Shown one piece after another: positions 62,181 through 64,000 of a DNA stretch of 64,000 bases. Within the stretch, counting starts at the first letter, position 1; each line of letters opens with the position of its first letter. The stretch comes from Litorimonas taeanensis (lineage in GTDB: Bacteria; Pseudomonadota; Alphaproteobacteria; Caulobacterales; Maricaulaceae), in assembly GCF_003634015.1 (NCBI RefSeq), contig NZ_RBII01000001.1, forward strand, positions 1,612,001-1,676,000, given 5' to 3'. Made by a program: the position numbers and the translations under genes. Under the pieces are notes generated by a model, which searched no databases, had not been told where the DNA came from, and saw nothing but the letters and a program-made list of their open reading frames with translations.

Positions 62181-62948
62181 ATGACCATTATGCAAGATTT
62201 TAACTTAACCGACACGAATGTTCTGATTACTGGAGCTTCTTCTGGACTTGGTCGAGCAATGTCTATCGCTTGTAGTGAAGCCGGCGCGAATGTTGCTTTG
62301 GTAGGTAGAAATAAGGAAGCTCTTGAGCATACTCGCTCATTATTAACCCCTAACAACCATCATTGCTTCAGCTATGATGTAACAGAGAGCGCTTTATATA
62401 CGGAATTATTTAATTCCATAGAGAGCCAAATGGGAAAACTTTCTGGCTTCGTTCACTCCGCTGGCATTGAGAAGTCTCTGCCTTTAAAGGCAGGTTCTGC
62501 TAAACATTACGAGCAAATATTTGATGTGAACACGACAGCAGCCCTTGAACTCAGTCGCTTCGTCTTAAAGAAAAAATATCGCGCTGAATCAGTCAGTATT
62601 ATTTTTATGTCATCAATAATGGCCGTAGTCGGCGCGCCAACTCAAATGGCCTATGCCGCTTCGAAAGGCGCGCTGGTGTCCGCCGCAAGATGTGCCGCTC
62701 TCGAATATGCGAATAAAGGGGCACGCTTTAACTGCATTTCGCCTGGCTTTGTTGCGGGCACACCTATGTCTGAGGAGTTATTAGAAAAACTCCCTCCTGC
62801 AGCTAAAGAAGATCTAATTTCAAGCTACCCTCTCGGCCTAGGCGAAACGACCGATATTAGTAATGCTGCTATTTTCCTATTATCACGTGCATCCCGATGG
62901 ATAACAGGAACGAACATTATGGTTGATGGTGGCTATAGTGCTCGCTGA
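62181..62948 (+). CDS. SDR oxidoreductase, FabG-like
   Basis: 255 residues. NADP motif TGASSGLGRAM (about 17-27), HSAG near 92, Ser in FMSSIMA and YAASK near 160. The C-terminus has WITGTNIMVDGGYSAR, the usual FabG-like end. In this cluster it would reduce the 3-ketoacyl-ACP made by KAS III to 3-hydroxyacyl-ACP. ATGs at 62181 and 62190 are both possible starts. Confidence 0.9.
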   Translation: MTIMQDFNLTDTNVLITGASSGLGRAMSIACSEAGANVALVGRNKEALEHTRSLLTPNNHHCFSYDVTESALYTELFNSIESQMGKLSGFVHSAGIEKSLPLKAGSAKHYEQIFDVNTTAALELSRFVLKKKYRAESVSIIFMSSIMAVVGAPTQMAYAASKGALVSAARCAALEYANKGARFNCISPGFVAGTPMSEELLEKLPPAAKEDLISSYPLGLGETTDISNAAIFLLSRASRWITGTNIMVDGGYSAR

Positions 62949-62997
62949 TAACAGAAAATAGCTTGCTTGCGACAGGATATCAAAAAGGTATTCCCAA

Positions 62998-63627
62998 ATG
63001 AAAATTGCTATTTTTGGATCGTCAGGATTTGCAAGAGAAGTTGCAGATCTTTGCCATGACATTGGCTATACAGACATGGTTCTGGTCGACGGTTCTAATG
63101 ATGCCGACACAGTTGCAGGCCTTAAGGTCTTGGATGATAGCCACATAAGCACACTAGCAAGCTCAGGGTATGATTTCGTCATTGCCATTGGCAGTCCTCA
63201 AATCAGACGAAAAATTGCAAGCCAATACCCAGACTTGAATTTTCCAAACCTTATCCATCCAACAGTTTCGTTCGGTCGCGGACAAAGAGAACGTCTTGAG
63301 GCGTCTCGCGGTAATATATTCTGTGCCGGATGCCGCCTATCTAATACAATTGATATTGGCGACTTCTGTACCTTCAATATGAATGTACTCATTGGGCATG
63401 ATGTCGAAATTCAAAACTATGTATCAGTCATGTCAACCACTGTGATTTCTGGGAATGTCACAATTGGCGATAATGTTTATATTGGAAGCGGTGCCCTCAT
63501 CACTAATGGCAAGCTACATAAAAAACTTACCATTGAGAAAGATGCCTTTATTGGTATTGGTAGCGTTGTTCTTAGACGCATTAGAGAAGGCCATAAGGTC
63601 TTTGGGAACCCCGCAAAAAAAATATAA
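62998..63627 (+). CDS. PglD/NeuD-family left-handed beta-helix acyltransferase
   Basis: 209 residues: an N-terminal Rossmann-like sugar-nucleotide-binding part (MKIAIFGSSGFAREVADL, 1-80), then hexapeptide repeats (about 110-205; NVTIGDNVYIGSGALI, KDAFIGIGSVVLRRI) ending GNPAKKI. His 134 (IGHDVEI) fits the catalytic His of the family, which transfers acetyl or acyl groups to amino or hydroxy sugars. Last of the cluster. The acyl donor may be the local ACP; that is inference. Confidence 0.88.
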   Translation: MKIAIFGSSGFAREVADLCHDIGYTDMVLVDGSNDADTVAGLKVLDDSHISTLASSGYDFVIAIGSPQIRRKIASQYPDLNFPNLIHPTVSFGRGQRERLEASRGNIFCAGCRLSNTIDIGDFCTFNMNVLIGHDVEIQNYVSVMSTTVISGNVTIGDNVYIGSGALITNGKLHKKLTIEKDAFIGIGSVVLRRIREGHKVFGNPAKKI

Positions 63628-63654
63628 TCGTGTTGCTAGGTTCCCCCGTCGGGT

Positions 63655-64000
63655 CTATTTATCAGCCAGCTTCTTTTCCGCTTCTTTAAGTGACTTTCTA
63701 GCCTTTTTCAGCTCGCGTTTGGCTTGGTCCAAATCACGTTTTGCGAGATCGCTGTCTTTCAATTCTTCAAGGAGTTCTTCTACAGATTCCAACATAGATT
63801 CTGCCGCGCTTAAATGCGCCTCACGCTCTATTCTATCAAGATTTAAGCGCTCTAAGGCTTCGTGGTCAAAGTCATCCTCGAACTCAAAATCGTGTTCAAA
63901 TGTGTGAAAAGCACTCACATCATGTGAATTTTCACCGGTTTTATACCGTAGGATGATTGGAGGTTCGCTCTCCCCTGCTTCATCTGCACCAAGCTCTAAG
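63655..64000 (-). CDS. Coiled-coil protein, C-terminal part (runs off right edge)
   Basis: The frame is open from 64000 to the stop at 63655. A GTG at 63918 could start it, but upstream codons (LELGADEAGESEPPIILRYK) read like continuing protein. The visible end is acidic, then His/Glu/Asp-rich (HTFEHDFEFEDDFDHEALER), then a Lys/Glu/Leu heptad coiled coil (about the last 60 residues). The rest of the gene is outside the window. I do not recognise the family; similar tails occur on alphaproteobacterial M56-type membrane peptidases. Confidence 0.6.
   Translation of the reverse strand, partial: LELGADEAGESEPPIILRYKTGENSHDVSAFHTFEHDFEFEDDFDHEALERLNLDRIEREAHLSAAESMLESVEELLEELKDSDLAKRDLDQAKRELKKARKSLKEAEKKLADK

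Noticed and set aside
1-64000. Mobile elements, CRISPR arrays, phage genes
   Set aside because: No transposase, integrase, terminal inverted repeats, regularly spaced repeats or phage structural genes were seen anywhere in the window.

Overview
The window is a contiguous chromosomal segment, probably from a free-living and likely marine alphaproteobacterium of moderate GC. The evidence is a MotC-like/MotE/DUF6468 flagellar accessory set, an alphaproteobacterial flagellin, an ATP12-family F1-ATPase assembly chaperone, and a hut locus with HutC. The mix resembles Kordiimonadales/Emcibacterales-type genomes, but order-level placement is a guess. I see no phage, transposon, integrase or CRISPR array.

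Region 1 (1-24.8 kb) is a flagellar supercluster of several facing operons. Leftmost on the minus strand are flagellin (with a possible flaF start at the edge), flgN-like and flgJ. On the plus strand are fliK and flgD. An eight-gene minus-strand operon follows: fliM, motA, a motC-like gene, flgF, flgG, flgA, flgH and fliL1. Divergent from it are motB and then flgE, flgK, flgL and flgI. A minus operon holds fliF, fliH, fliN, fliP and fliG. A plus operon holds fliL2, a DUF6468 gene and motE, followed by a single-domain response regulator. The switch proteins FliM and FliG are divergent: FliM has no visible CheY-binding motif. Genes such as fliI, flhA, flhB, fliQ, fliR, flgB, flgC and fliE are not here.

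Region 2 (24.8-31.0 kb) is the histidine utilisation locus: hutI-hutH-hutU on minus and hutC-hutG on plus. A perfect palindrome in the shared promoter region is a good HutC operator candidate. The route ends in formimidoylglutamase.

Region 3 (31.2-50.2 kb) is a catabolic island of unidentified substrate. It holds two thiolases, two AMP-forming acyl-CoA ligases (one feruloyl-CoA-synthase-like), a DUF1295 membrane reductase-like protein, a nitronate-monooxygenase-like flavoprotein, a DHDPR-like dehydrogenase and an RPE65-family carotenoid/stilbene oxygenase. It also has four NTF2-fold proteins (two of them lipoproteins of limonene-epoxide-hydrolase type), two SDRs, an MFS transporter, a TonB-dependent receptor and a tandem-duplicated HxlR regulator with repeated Zn-ribbon-like motifs. 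Together they suggest uptake, oxidative cleavage, CoA activation and beta-oxidation-like breakdown of a hydrophobic aromatic or terpenoid compound. This is the strongest candidate for an undescribed system.

Region 4 (50.6-59.6 kb) is housekeeping: tRNA-Leu(GAG), lipB, two DUF805 membrane proteins, a Kef-type antiporter, an ATP12-family chaperone, an RluA-family pseudouridine synthase, crcB, rarA (apparently with an AUC start codon) and a DegP-type protease.

Region 5 (59.9-63.6 kb) is a compact acyl-chain cluster: KAS III, ACP, KAS III, SDR and a PglD/NeuD-like acyltransferase. It may supply a dedicated short hydroxyacyl group for sugar N-acylation. A truncated coiled-coil gene runs off the right edge.
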